Assembly (NCBI RefSeq): GCF_000238075.1
Contig: NZ_JH414505.1
Span: 210,477 to 274,476 of the forward strand
Reading direction: 5' to 3'
DNA from: Oribacterium asaccharolyticum ACB7
Lineage (GTDB): Bacteria > Bacillota > Clostridia > Lachnospirales > Lachnospiraceae
DNA length: 64,000 nt
Part shown: positions 33,846 through 43,003 of the stretch, piece by piece
Numbering within the stretch: position 1 is the stretch's first letter
Layout of the letters: the number at the start of each line of letters is the position of its first letter
Program-made: the position numbers and the translations under genes
The notes under the pieces: generated by a model
Seen by the model: the letters and a program-made list of their open reading frames with translations, nothing else
What the model was told of the DNA's origin: nothing
The model's database searches: none

Positions 33846-35492
33846 TTAAACCTTCACATCCTCGGACTTACTTACGAAGAGGTAGATAATCAGGGAAATG
33901 GTTGTCAGTATAGTAAGCACTGCGGAAAAAGCTGCCGCTATTCCGTAATTTCCTCTGGAAATTGCCACATAAGCCGACATGGTCAATGTAATGGTCTTAT
34001 TGTTATACAGGATAATGGCACTAGAAAGCTCGGTTACAATCGCAACCCAGCTCAGGATTGCACCGGAAAGAATTCCGTTCGCCATCATCGGTACCGTAAT
34101 CTTGATAAAAGTCTTCAACTTGGAAGAGCCGAGACTTAATGCCGCTTCCTCAATAGAATAAGGAATCTGCACCAGCGTTGCGGTAGCGGAACGAATGGTA
34201 TAAGGCATACGCCGGATGACGAGCGACAGCACCATGATCCAAAGGCCTCCCACCAATACGATCGGCGGCTTCGAAAAGGATACTGCAAGCGCGATACCGA
34301 TTACCGATCCCGGGATGATATAGGGCAGCATGGAAAGTGTATCAATGGTATTGTTCAAAATACTTCCTCTCCGTACTACCAGGTACGCAATGATAATCGA
34401 AATCAGAATAATCAAAGCCAAGGATAAAAATCCCAAAAGGAAGGTATTCTGAATGGAACGAACAAGCAACTTTTTTGCCGCCTGCGTATAATTGATTAAC
34501 GAGTAGCCCGGTTTAAATACGGAACGGTCGCAGTTTCGGAAGGACAGGTAAATAATATAGACATTGGGCAGAATGGCAATTCCACTAAGTCCGTAGGTAT
34601 AGAGGTAAATGAGAACCCCCATCAGCCCCTTCGGACGCCTTTTCTCTACCGGATGCAAGGCGTTGATAGAGAAGGTAAAGCGCTTTCCGACCCACTTCTG
34701 AATCAGGAAAACCAGTGCCGTAACCAGAATGGCCACAACGGATATCGTTGCCGCAAAGGCGTGGTTTGTTCCGTTCTCTCCGATATACTGCTTATAGATT
34801 TCCACCGGGAAAGTACGGAAACCTTCTCCAATGATAAGGGGCGTTCCGAAATCCGCAAAAGAACGCATAAACACCAATAAGGATGCTGCCAAAATGGTCG
34901 GCATGGAAAGGCTCAAAATAATCTTAAAGAAACGATTAATGCCCTTACAGCCCAGGCTTGTGGATGCCTCAATCAGGGAGTTGTCAATGTTCTTAAACGC
35001 TCCGTTCATATAGATAAAAACCAGAGGGTAGAGCTTTAAAGCCTGTACGAAGAGGATGCCCTTAAATCCATAAATGCTGCCTATATTGATTCCGATTTTC
35101 GCCAGACTCTGCGTAATCACGCCGGATCTTCCCAAAAGCATAATCCAGGCATACGCTCCGATAAACGGGGCGGACATACAACAGAGGATACTGACCACAA
35201 ATAAAAACTTTGCGCCCCGTAACTGGTAGAAAGAATAAAAATAAGCAAAAGGAATACCCAAAACCAGGGTGCTGACGGTAATGGCAATCGTCACGGTAAA
35301 GCTGTTCAGAATGGTACTGCTATAATAAGGGTTGGTAAAAAACTTATGAAACTGCTCTAAGGTAAAACGCCCGTTTTCATCAATCACCGACTGTTGCAGG
35401 ATGCCAAACAAGGGGTAAATCAAAAATACGATAAAAAGTGCCAGGAGGGCAAAGGTAAAAAAGGTCCAGATCTCCAATTTTCTTTTCATCAT
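33846..35492 (-). CDS. Iron(III)-type ABC transporter permease (two fused domains)
   Basis: This 548-residue protein has about twelve helices in two BPD_transp-1 halves, as in FbpB-like permeases. The EAA-type loops are IEASTSLGCKGINRFFKIIL (residues about 180-200) and EEAALSLGSSKLKTFIKITV (about 430-450). Its start overlaps the ATPase gene by four bases. It forms the channel for the lipoprotein's ligand. Confidence 0.9.
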   Translation of the reverse strand: MMKRKLEIWTFFTFALLALFIVFLIYPLFGILQQSVIDENGRFTLEQFHKFFTNPYYSSTILNSFTVTIAITVSTLVLGIPFAYFYSFYQLRGAKFLFVVSILCCMSAPFIGAYAWIMLLGRSGVITQSLAKIGINIGSIYGFKGILFVQALKLYPLVFIYMNGAFKNIDNSLIEASTSLGCKGINRFFKIILSLSMPTILAASLLVFMRSFADFGTPLIIGEGFRTFPVEIYKQYIGENGTNHAFAATISVVAILVTALVFLIQKWVGKRFTFSINALHPVEKRRPKGLMGVLIYLYTYGLSGIAILPNVYIIYLSFRNCDRSVFKPGYSLINYTQAAKKLLVRSIQNTFLLGFLSLALIILISIIIAYLVVRRGSILNNTIDTLSMLPYIIPGSVIGIALAVSFSKPPIVLVGGLWIMVLSLVIRRMPYTIRSATATLVQIPYSIEEAALSLGSSKLKTFIKITVPMMANGILSGAILSWVAIVTELSSAIILYNNKTITLTMSAYVAISRGNYGIAAAFSAVLTILTTISLIIYLFVSKSEDVKV

Positions 35493-36604
35493 ACCTGAAC
35501 TCCTTTTCCGTCAGCAGAAATCAGGATATTCTTCTCCCCGTCTTCGGTAAATACGTTCACCTTATCCGTATTAATCTTTAAGGAAATCTCCTCTCCCACG
35601 TTTAAGATGTTGCTAATCGTGGACTCCTGAATAATTTCCGCACGTGCTCCCGTTTCCAATTCCACCGTGTAGTGGGTATTCAGTCCCAGGAAAATACTCT
35701 CCGTAATACGTGCACGAAGCAGCTCTTCTTCTTTATTGCAAAGAATAAACTCTTCGGGGCGGACACTGAGCTTTACCTTTTGGTTCTTTCGGAACTGCCC
35801 CTGCACATTCTGAATCTGTGCTTTCTTTCCATTGGAAAATACCAGGAAATCTTCTCCGCCTTCCTGCTTCAGTTCCGCTTCCACCACATTGGAACGGCCG
35901 ATGAAGCTGCTGACAAAGAGATTTGCCGGTCTCTGGTAAATACTCTTCGGTGTACCGACTTGCTGTAATACGCCGCCCTTCATAACAGCGATACGGTCGG
36001 ATATCGCCATAGCCTCTTCCTGGTCATGGGTAACGTAAACCGTGGTAATGCCTACCTGATGCTGCGTTCTTCTGATTGCACCGCGCATGTCCACACGAAG
36101 CTTGGCGTCCAAATTGGATAAAGGCTCATCCATTAAAAGAACATCCGGCTGAATCACAAGGGCTCTCGCGAGCGCCACACGCTGCTGCTGTCCTCCGGAC
36201 ATTCGCTCCGGCTTTCTGTCAGCCAGATTCTCAATCTGCATCAGACGCAGGAATTCATCGCTTTTTTCTCTTCTTTCCTTCGCCGGAACCCCTTTATTCT
36301 TCAGGCCGAATTCCACGTTCTGCCTTACGGTATAGTGTGGGAATATAGCATAATTCTGGAATACCATTCCGATGTTTCTCTTGGCAGGATCCAGGTCATT
36401 AATTCGTCTGTCATTGAAGTAAAAATCTCCTCCCTCAATGGAATTAAATCCGGCAATCATACGAAGGAGTGTTGTCTTCCCGCAACCGGACGGCCCCAAC
36501 AGGGTGAAAAACTCGCCTTCATGAATATCTAAACTTAAATCGGGAATAATGGTACTGTCCCCATATTTTTTCACAGCATGTTTAATAGAAATGGCTACGC
36601 TCAA
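35489..36604 (-). CDS. Iron(III)/polyamine-type ABC transporter ATPase
   Basis: This 371-residue protein is an importer ATPase with Walker A LGPSGCGKTTLLRM, Q-loop VFQNYAIFPH, signature MSGGQQQRVALARAL, Walker B LLMDEPLSNLD and the H-loop VTHDQEEAMA. A C-terminal TOBE-like regulatory domain begins near residue 240. It is the first gene of the operon, with a promoter and large inverted repeat directly upstream. FbpC/PotA-type family; the exact substrate is uncertain. Confidence 0.93.
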   Translation of the reverse strand: MSVAISIKHAVKKYGDSTIIPDLSLDIHEGEFFTLLGPSGCGKTTLLRMIAGFNSIEGGDFYFNDRRINDLDPAKRNIGMVFQNYAIFPHYTVRQNVEFGLKNKGVPAKERREKSDEFLRLMQIENLADRKPERMSGGQQQRVALARALVIQPDVLLMDEPLSNLDAKLRVDMRGAIRRTQHQVGITTVYVTHDQEEAMAISDRIAVMKGGVLQQVGTPKSIYQRPANLFVSSFIGRSNVVEAELKQEGGEDFLVFSNGKKAQIQNVQGQFRKNQKVKLSVRPEEFILCNKEEELLRARITESIFLGLNTHYTVELETGARAEIIQESTISNILNVGEEISLKINTDKVNVFTEDGEKNILISADGKGVQV

Positions 36605-36645
36605 GATCTTCTCCTCCTTACTCTCTATCAGGCTTTTGTAGCATT

Positions 36646-36718
36646 TGTTCCTATTGTCTAAATTTATTTACACAATAGGCAGCAGGAACAGTATATTGTT
36701 TCGTGCTTTTAAAATCAA
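36646..36718 (-). promoter_or_regulatory. Promoter and operator-like dyad of the ABC operon
   Basis: On the minus strand TTGATT (36713-36718), 17 bases and TATACT (36690-36695) form the promoter. Just downstream, covering the start region, are the nested inverted repeats TGTTCC/GGAACA (36646-36690) and CCTATTGT/ACAATAGG (36650-36679). It could be a repressor site or a leader hairpin. Confidence 0.6.
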
Positions 36719-36820
36719 GTTTTTTATTTATAAGTATTTGCTATGGCAAGACTTAAAATCCACAATTTCCTTGTGCATTTTGAAAAATGAATCTAAAAAA
36801 TATCTATCCCGGACCTGCGT

Positions 36821-37099
36821 TCAACTTATTGAAAAAAAGAGTCCATATCCCCATAGCAGGCAAAACAGAGGAATACTCAATCTGAATTTCAGTTTTTTCG
36901 TTTTATGATGAAAAAAATACATAGCAAAAAGTGAGCCGAAAGCGCCCCCCATCAGTGCCGTCAGCAATAAAACCCTCTCGGGAATACGCCATGCATGATG
37001 AATGGCTTTATATTTATCCGCCCCATAAAATAAGAATGCTATAAAATTAATGGATAAAAAATAGACGCCAAACGGAGTGAACAAACGCTCTATCCCCAC
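36821..37099 (-). CDS. DUF1294 small membrane protein
   Basis: The 92-residue product has about three helices and the DUF1294 signature FLFYGADKYKA followed by RIPERVLLLTALMGGAFGSLFAMYFF, read in two parts. The function of the family is unknown. Its start overlaps the upstream small gene by ten bases, so the two are likely co-translated. Confidence 0.8.
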   Translation of the reverse strand: MGIERLFTPFGVYFLSINFIAFLFYGADKYKAIHHAWRIPERVLLLTALMGGAFGSLFAMYFFHHKTKKLKFRLSIPLFCLLWGYGLFFSIS

Positions 37100-37359
37100 A
37101 GCTCGTCCTCTTCTTTTTTCTCTTTGTACTTTGCATAAATGTCCTGTATATTGAGAGCCGTGAGAATTGCCTCCAGTACACTCACAAGAACCAGGCCGAA
37201 TTTTGCAAGTCCGATCATGCCTTTATCTCTTCTCTTTTTTCCTTCTTTTATTCCTTCCAGAAGGATTAAAAGACCGATTAAGTTCCCCAAATGAACAAGA
37301 TTCCGATTCACCTGTCTATTTTCCTGCAGAATTTCTTCCAGCATTTTCTTTTTATTCAT
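37090..37359 (-). CDS. Small membrane protein of unknown function
   Basis: This 89-residue protein has a charged N-terminus (MNKKKMLEEILQENRQVNRN), two hydrophobic segments (LGNLIGLLILLEGI and LAKFGLVLVSVLEAILTALN) and a charged tail. I do not recognise the family. AAAGGAAAG precedes the ATG. It is in line with the phosphatase and DUF1294 genes. Confidence 0.55.
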   Translation of the reverse strand: MNKKKMLEEILQENRQVNRNLVHLGNLIGLLILLEGIKEGKKRRDKGMIGLAKFGLVLVSVLEAILTALNIQDIYAKYKEKKEEDELWG

Positions 37360-37401
37360 CTTTCTTTTCCTTTCTTTTTACACCCTGAAACGGATTGTAA
37401 A

Positions 37402-38025
37402 CTAGAGCATGGTCCGAATCGCTTCTATTTCTTCCTCCTTAAAGGCATAGGCCCTGGCATTCTCCACCCGCACACGAATGAAGCTGTCCGACATGGCATA
37501 GCCGTCCCGCAAGGACAAAAGCAACATAATGACCGCGCCGTGTGTGATAATCAAGATATCCCCTTTTTGGGCATCGGCATCCATTGCACTCCGTTTTTTC
37601 TTTATCAAAGAGTAGGCGGAGAAGAAGCGATTCAACACATCCTGGTAGGACTCTCCCCCCGAAATTCTCCTGTATCGCTTGTTTTGCTCCCACTCTTCCA
37701 GTTCTTTCGGATAAAGGCTTTTTGATTCTATCCAGGTTTTTCCTTCGCAGATTCCGAAATTCATCTCCTCCAGACCGGGCACGGTTTCCACTTCCACGCC
37801 AAGCCGCCTTCCCACAATTTCCGCAGTCTCCTTAGCCCTCATAAGAGGGCTCGTGAAAATAGAGGAAAGAAAACCTCCCTCGGCATGAAACAGCCTATCC
37901 AAATAGCTGCTTAAAGAATGTGCCTGCCGGATTCCGTTTTCATTTAAAGGAATATCGGTACTCCCCTGAATTCGTCTTTCTACATTCCAATCCGTTTCTC
38001 CATGACGAGCCAAAAAAATGCGCAC
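37402..38025 (-). CDS. Histidine phosphatase family protein (phosphoglycerate mutase-like)
   Basis: This 207-residue protein has the catalytic RHG motif (FLARHGETDWNVERRIQG), the second arginine in SPLMRAKETAEIV, the acid residue in LEEMNFGICEGKTW and the late histidine in IITHGAVIMLLL. It is a cofactor-dependent-mutase-type phosphatase. The substrate cannot be told from sequence. It lies 22 bp after the flavoprotein gene. Confidence 0.9.
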   Translation of the reverse strand: MRIFLARHGETDWNVERRIQGSTDIPLNENGIRQAHSLSSYLDRLFHAEGGFLSSIFTSPLMRAKETAEIVGRRLGVEVETVPGLEEMNFGICEGKTWIESKSLYPKELEEWEQNKRYRRISGGESYQDVLNRFFSAYSLIKKKRSAMDADAQKGDILIITHGAVIMLLLSLRDGYAMSDSFIRVRVENARAYAFKEEEIEAIRTML

Positions 38026-38047
38026 AGTCTTTCTTTACCCCTTTCCA

Positions 38048-39484
38048 CTATAATTTTCCCGCTTCAGCAATTTCCCTTGCCACAAAAATACCGGATGCCG
38101 ATGCATGAGAAAGAGAATGCGTTACGCCCGATCCGTCTCCAATCACATAAAATCCCTTATACTTCGTCTCCAGATGTTCATCCAAAGCTACTTCCATATT
38201 GTAGAACTTTACCTCCACTCCATAGAGCAGGGTGTCTTCATTTGCCGTTCCGGGTGCAATTTTATCCAGAGCATAAATCATCTCCATAATCCCGTCCAGA
38301 ATGCGCTTGGGAAGCACAAGGCTTAAATCTCCCGGCGTCGCCTTAAGAGTCGGCTGCACCATTCCCTCTTCAATCCGCTTCTGATTACTTCTTCTTCCTC
38401 TTACCAGGTCTCCAAAGCGCTGCACAATGACACCGCCGCCCAGCATATTGGAAAGACGGGCAATGCTTTCTCCGTAGCCGTTACTGTCCTTGAAAGGCTC
38501 CGAAAAATGCTTTGCCACAAGGAGCGCAAAGTTGGTATTTTCCGTATGTTTATCCTCTCCCTCGTAGCTGTGTCCATTCACGGTGACGATTCCGTTTGTG
38601 TTCTCGTTTACCACAATGCCGTTCGGATTCATACAGAAGGTTCGTACATTATCTTCAAAGAGTTCCGTTCGATAAACGATTTTACTTTCATACAGTTCAT
38701 CGGTCAGGTGAGAGAAAATCACGGCAGGCAGTTCCACGCGCACACCGAGATCCACACGATTGGACTTCGTAGGAATCCCCAACTCATCACAGACTTTCTC
38801 CATCCATTTACTGCCGGAGCGTCCGACGGAAACAATACATCTTCTTGCGGAAAAGTCTTCCTTCCCGGTATGCAGCAGATAGCTTTCACAATACACTTTT
38901 TCCTTGTTTTTTTCTGCGGAAGACTTCTCCTTTTCTTCCCGTCTTCCCTGAATTTCTATTTTCTCCACCGGGGTATCAAAATGAAACTCTACCTTATCTT
39001 TCAACTCGGTATACAGCTTTTCCAAAACCACATAGTTGATATCCGTTCCCAAATGACGGACGGAAGCATCCAGAAGCTTCAGGCGATTCTGCATACAGAG
39101 TTTCTTGAATTTGGTTCCGGCCGTAGAAAAGAGACGGGTCCCTTCTCCTCCATGTTCCATATTGATTTCATCAACATATTTCATGAGGGAAAGGGCTTCT
39201 TCTTTTCCGATATATTCATAGAGGGTACCGCCAAAATCGTTTGTGATATTGTATTTCCCGTCGGAAAATGCCCCCGCTCCGCCAAATCCGCTCATAATAG
39301 AACAACTCTTACAGGAAATACAGGACTTGATCTTCTTCCCGTCAATCGGACAGTGCCGCTTTTCCAGGCTATGTCCTGCTTCCAAAACCACAACAGAAAG
39401 AGCGGGATTCTTCTTTATCAGCTCATACGCCGCATAAATTCCGCCGGGTCCCGCACCGACGATAGCCACATCATAATTCTTCAT
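38048..39484 (-). CDS. FAD-dependent oxidoreductase (COG2509-like)
   Basis: This 478-residue flavoprotein begins with the Rossmann motif DVAIVGAGPGGIYAAYEL. Cysteines near residues 48-62 (CPIDGKKIKSCISCKSCSI) precede SGFGGAGAFSDGKYN. The C-terminal FAD site is KGFYVIGDGSGVTHSLSHAS. This architecture belongs to an uncharacterised dehydrogenase family common in Firmicutes. The CxxC cluster may be redox-active or bind a metal. Its reaction is unknown. Confidence 0.82.
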   Translation of the reverse strand: MKNYDVAIVGAGPGGIYAAYELIKKNPALSVVVLEAGHSLEKRHCPIDGKKIKSCISCKSCSIMSGFGGAGAFSDGKYNITNDFGGTLYEYIGKEEALSLMKYVDEINMEHGGEGTRLFSTAGTKFKKLCMQNRLKLLDASVRHLGTDINYVVLEKLYTELKDKVEFHFDTPVEKIEIQGRREEKEKSSAEKNKEKVYCESYLLHTGKEDFSARRCIVSVGRSGSKWMEKVCDELGIPTKSNRVDLGVRVELPAVIFSHLTDELYESKIVYRTELFEDNVRTFCMNPNGIVVNENTNGIVTVNGHSYEGEDKHTENTNFALLVAKHFSEPFKDSNGYGESIARLSNMLGGGVIVQRFGDLVRGRRSNQKRIEEGMVQPTLKATPGDLSLVLPKRILDGIMEMIYALDKIAPGTANEDTLLYGVEVKFYNMEVALDEHLETKYKGFYVIGDGSGVTHSLSHASASGIFVAREIAEAGKL

Positions 39485-39612
39485 TTTCCCTCCCTGCCGC
39501 TAAACACGAATCCGATTCATAATTACGACTTAGTTTATCATAATTTATTTGCTTTTGCATAAGAACTTGCAGACAAAAAAGTCTCACGGAAAAAACTGTC
39601 TTTCCATAAAGA

Positions 39613-39664
39613 ATAGGCCCGAAATCGGGGAGCATTCAATTTTCCCCTTTTTCAGACCTATACT
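39613..39664. repeat. Deleted derivative of the inverted-end repeat
   Basis: ATAGGCCCGAAATCGGGG at one side and CCCCTTTTTCAGACCTAT at the other match the inner arms (ATAGGTCTGAA / TTCAGACCTAT) of the ~210-bp element, with the core removed. Confidence 0.55.
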
Positions 39665-39745
39665 ACATAAACACTTTACAAGAGTCATTTCTATAAGCTT
39701 TTTTCCAAAGCGTTAAGAGCCCCGGTTAAAAACTCGACATGTCCT

Positions 39746-40894
39746 TTACACTAACTGTAAGAAAAGCTCCTTGATATCCTCGAACTTCGGATCTCTCGGG
39801 TTTCCGGGTCTGCAAGCATCATCCATAGCGGACTGGGATAAGAAATCCACATCTTCGGGCTTTACAATATTCTTCAAATCCTTAGGAATCCCTACATCTT
39901 CAGCAAGCTTCTTAACGGCATCAATAGCCGCCTTCTGGTACTCTTCCTTGCTCATATTTTCTGTGCCGGAAACGCCCATAGCCTTTGCCACATCTCTTAA
40001 CTTCTCTCCGACAGCATCCTTATTGTATTCCATAACGGTAGGAAGAATAATCGCATTCGCTACACCGTGCGGTGTATCGTAAAGAGCTCCTAAACCGTGT
40101 GCCATGGAGTGCACGATTCCGAGTCCGCAGTTGGAGAAGCCCATTCCGGTAAGGTACTGCCCGAGTGCCATTCCTTCTCTTCCTTCCGGGGTATTGTCCA
40201 CTGCACCGCGAAGGGACTGTGCAATGAGCTCAATAGCCTTTAAGTTGAACATATCGGTAATGGTATTTGCGCCCTTTGTGGTATATCCCTCGATAGCATG
40301 GGTTAGAGCATCCATACCGGTAGATGCGGTAAGGCCTTTAGGCATGCTGGACATCATATCGGGATCCACGAAAGCTACAACAGGGATATCATGGGGATCT
40401 ACACAAACGAACTTTCTCTTCTTTTCTACGTCAGTGATAACGTAGTTAATGGTTACTTCTGCCGCGGTACCTGCCGTTGTCGGAATAGCAAAAATAGGTA
40501 CGGACGGCTTCTTTGTCGCGGAAAGTCCCTCTAAGCTTCTTACATCCTCAAACTCGGGATTGGCAATGATGATCCCGATAGCCTTGGAGGTATCCATGGA
40601 GGACCCTCCACCGATAGCGATGATATAGTCAGCCCCGGACTTTTTGAATGCCGCTACGCCGTTCTGCACATTCTCGATTGTCGGATTCGCCTTAATATCG
40701 GAGTAGATTTCATAGGGAAGCCCTTCCTTGTCGAGTAAGTCCGTTACCTTCTTGGTAACATTAAACTTAATCAAATCCGGGTCGGAACAAACGAAAGCCT
40801 TTTTGAAGCCGCGCCCCTTTGCCTCTTCCGGAACACTCAGGATGGCACCCTTTCCATGATAAGATACCTCGTTTAACACAATTTTGTTTGCCAT
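39746..40894 (-). CDS. fucO: Iron-containing alcohol dehydrogenase, lactaldehyde reductase type
   Basis: This 382-residue protein is a group III alcohol dehydrogenase close to FucO. It has the NAD-binding GGGSSMDTSKAIG, PTTAGTAAEVTINYVITD and the iron-binding histidines in HSMAHGLGALYDTPHG. FucO reduces L-lactaldehyde to 1,2-propanediol. The neighbouring FucA aldolase makes lactaldehyde, so the pair fits fermentative use of fucose or a related deoxysugar. Confidence 0.88.
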   Translation of the reverse strand: MANKIVLNEVSYHGKGAILSVPEEAKGRGFKKAFVCSDPDLIKFNVTKKVTDLLDKEGLPYEIYSDIKANPTIENVQNGVAAFKKSGADYIIAIGGGSSMDTSKAIGIIIANPEFEDVRSLEGLSATKKPSVPIFAIPTTAGTAAEVTINYVITDVEKKRKFVCVDPHDIPVVAFVDPDMMSSMPKGLTASTGMDALTHAIEGYTTKGANTITDMFNLKAIELIAQSLRGAVDNTPEGREGMALGQYLTGMGFSNCGLGIVHSMAHGLGALYDTPHGVANAIILPTVMEYNKDAVGEKLRDVAKAMGVSGTENMSKEEYQKAAIDAVKKLAEDVGIPKDLKNIVKPEDVDFLSQSAMDDACRPGNPRDPKFEDIKELFLQLV

Positions 40895-40922
40895 AATTTT
40901 ACCTCCTTATAAATAAATGGGA

Positions 40923-41579
40923 CTATTTGTCCTCACCCTTTCTCTGTCCATAGCTCTTGAATTTCTCAAGCATCACCTTCATCTCCTCCTCCGGCAGAAT
41001 CACCGGGTTGCCTATCGATCTTGCCTTGGTGTAAATCTCTGCACAGTATTCTACTTCTTCAATAATATTAAAAGCATTTGCCAGATCCTTCGCACCGGCA
41101 AGAAGGCCGTGGTTCGCGAGAATAACCGCCTTCCTATCCTTCATTGCGTCAAATGCATTTTTGGCAAGCTCCATGGAGCCGAAGGTGGCATATTTCGCCA
41201 CTCTGACATTTTCTCCGGCAACCGCAATCATATAATGCGTAGCCGGTAAATCCTCTCTTAAACAGGACAAAATCGTGGCATACATAGTATGGGCATGAAC
41301 CACGGCGTCTATATCCTCTCTATACTTGTAGGGCATAACATGCATGGCCCACTCGGAAGACGGAACCCGGTTTCCTTCCAGTACATGACCGTCCAAGTCC
41401 ATAATCACTATATCCTCAGGCTGAATTTCAAAAAAGTCAATTCCCGAAGGGGTAATGGCAACTCTTCCGCTTGCTCGATCAAAGACACTCAAGTTTCCGC
41501 CCGTACCTTTGGTCAGTCCCGCCTCTACAAGCTTCCTTCCGTACTTTATCAAAAGTTGCCTTTCTTTCTCCATATCCAT
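40923..41579 (-). CDS. fucA: Class II aldolase, L-fuculose-1-phosphate aldolase type
   Basis: This 218-residue class II aldolase shows GTGGNLSVFDR, PSGIDFFEIQPEDI, SSEWAMHVMPYK, the zinc motif VHAHTMYATILS and ANHGLLAG. FucA cleaves fuculose 1-phosphate to lactaldehyde and dihydroxyacetone phosphate. It is 28 bp upstream of fucO in one operon. No fucose isomerase or kinase is in the window. Confidence 0.88.
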   Translation of the reverse strand: MDMEKERQLLIKYGRKLVEAGLTKGTGGNLSVFDRASGRVAITPSGIDFFEIQPEDIVIMDLDGHVLEGNRVPSSEWAMHVMPYKYREDIDAVVHAHTMYATILSCLREDLPATHYMIAVAGENVRVAKYATFGSMELAKNAFDAMKDRKAVILANHGLLAGAKDLANAFNIIEEVEYCAEIYTKARSIGNPVILPEEEMKVMLEKFKSYGQRKGEDK

Positions 41580-41684
41580 ATATTCGTTCTCCTTCGCTTT
41601 CCTTTCCTCAATCGATTTCTCTCTTTGCAGAAATTATGGTCCAACTTGTCTCTGATTGCAAGAGAATCTTATCAAAAGAGAATG

Positions 41685-41714
41685 TTGTCAGAAGCAAAAT
41701 ACTCATGCTATATT
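41685..41714 (+). promoter_or_regulatory. Promoter of the EamA transporter gene
   Basis: TTGTCA (41685-41690), an 18-base spacer and TATATT (41709-41714) lie about 110 bp before the ATG. A repeat-derived hairpin (41726-41793) is in the leader. Confidence 0.5.
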
Positions 41715-41725
41715 ATGGATTGCTT

Positions 41726-41793
41726 TGGGGCTGTAAAAAATAAAAACTTCTTTATGCTATGAAGGTCATTTTTATTTTTTTACATTCCCTTTT
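41726..41793. repeat. Short derivative of the GGGCTGTAAAAA repeat, in the EamA leader
   Basis: GGGGCTGTAAAAAATAAAAA and TTTTTATTTTTTTACATTCC form inverted arms around a short centre. The ends match those of the ~210-bp element. Confidence 0.6.
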
Positions 41794-41823
41794 AATCATT
41801 TTATTATTTAGAAGGGGTTTTTT

Positions 41824-42777
41824 ATGTGGTTTATTCTTTCTTTGGTTGCCGTGTTTTTCTGGTCCGGTTCCGATTTTTTTTCCAAGCTCGGTTCTCCGGA
41901 GAAGGACACGAACAGTCATCTGAAAATGGTTGTTGCCGTAGGGCTCGTGATGGGTTCCCACGCGACATATCAAGTTCTCGTAAACGGAGTGACTTTTAAT
42001 CTTCAAACGGTTTGGGTCTACCTCCCCGTGTCTTTCCTCTATATCTTCTCTATGCTTCTCGGTTATATCGGGCTACGCTATATCGAGCTTTCCATTACTT
42101 CTCCGATTTGTAATACCTCCGGAGCCGTAGCGGCCTTTTTATCTTTTCTTTTTTTAAAGCAGACACTCAGCTTTCCGCAACTTATCGCTACCATACTTGT
42201 AATTGTCGCGATCGTTCTTCTATCCTATTTTCAAAAGCAGAAGGAAGAAGCGGAGCTTAAAGAATCCGGGGAAGAACCCGGTATGAAGCACATGAACAGC
42301 TTCCTTGCTATCTTCTTTTCTATTGCTTACTGCATCATTGACGGTTTGGGAACCTTTATGGATGCCGTCGTTTTATCTCCGATATCGGATAATCCTGCAG
42401 AAAGAACCCTTATGGATTCCATCTTTGTTCATCGTCTTTCCGAAGACTCCGCCAATGTGGCATACGAATATACTTTCCTTGCAGTAGCTCTTATCACTTT
42501 GCTTTATCTTGTCTTTGTGAAGAAGACCAAGTTCTTCCCGAGCTATGACGGAGCAAAACTGATTGGAGCCATGAGTGAAACTGCGGGACAGGCAGCTTAT
42601 ATTGTTGCCCTTGCTGCAAATGCCGTTGCCTCGGCACCGCTGATTTCCAGCTATTGCATCTTCTCCGCTCTCTGGGCACACATCTTCTTAAAGGAAAGGC
42701 TCAGCAAAAAGCAGTACTTTGCTGTTGCTCTGGCGGTAGTCGGTATCGTCATCATGGGATTCTTCGGAGAGGATTAA
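41824..42777 (+). CDS. EamA/DMT-family transporter
   Basis: This 317-residue protein has about ten membrane helices in two EamA halves. The first half runs from MWFILSLVAVFFWSGSDFFS to IVLLSYFQKQKEEAE. A hydrophilic linker around residues 145-155 is followed by a second half starting with SFLAIFFSIAYCIIDGLGTFMD. DMT transporters export or import small metabolites, and the substrate is not predictable here. The loop at residues about 185-210 is longer than usual. A terminator follows. Confidence 0.85.
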   Translation: MWFILSLVAVFFWSGSDFFSKLGSPEKDTNSHLKMVVAVGLVMGSHATYQVLVNGVTFNLQTVWVYLPVSFLYIFSMLLGYIGLRYIELSITSPICNTSGAVAAFLSFLFLKQTLSFPQLIATILVIVAIVLLSYFQKQKEEAELKESGEEPGMKHMNSFLAIFFSIAYCIIDGLGTFMDAVVLSPISDNPAERTLMDSIFVHRLSEDSANVAYEYTFLAVALITLLYLVFVKKTKFFPSYDGAKLIGAMSETAGQAAYIVALAANAVASAPLISSYCIFSALWAHIFLKERLSKKQYFAVALAVVGIVIMGFFGED

Positions 42778-42865
42778 GCTATTCCTTTTCCCGGTCTCTT
42801 TAAATATAAAAAATATTTATGCATGACATTGCTTCTTAAAAGAAAAGCAATTCAACGCTAAAAGA

Positions 42866-42909
42866 AAAAGGGCTGTAAAAATCAAAGTTGATTTTTTACA
42901 GCCTCTTTT
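42866..42909 (+). terminator. Terminator made of a short GGGCTGTAAAAA repeat
   Basis: AAAAAGGGCTGTAAAAATCA and TTGATTTTTTACAGCCTCTT form a hairpin of up to 18 bp, flanked by A and T runs. It is the minimal form of the dispersed element and can terminate the EamA transcript. Confidence 0.75.
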
Positions 42910-43003
42910 CTTCTTAAACGAAGATTGCTCCTTATGAAGAAATCCTTACTCATAATATGCAGAAAACATTCGACAGCTCGCTTTTATAAAGCGGAATAGT
43001 TTT

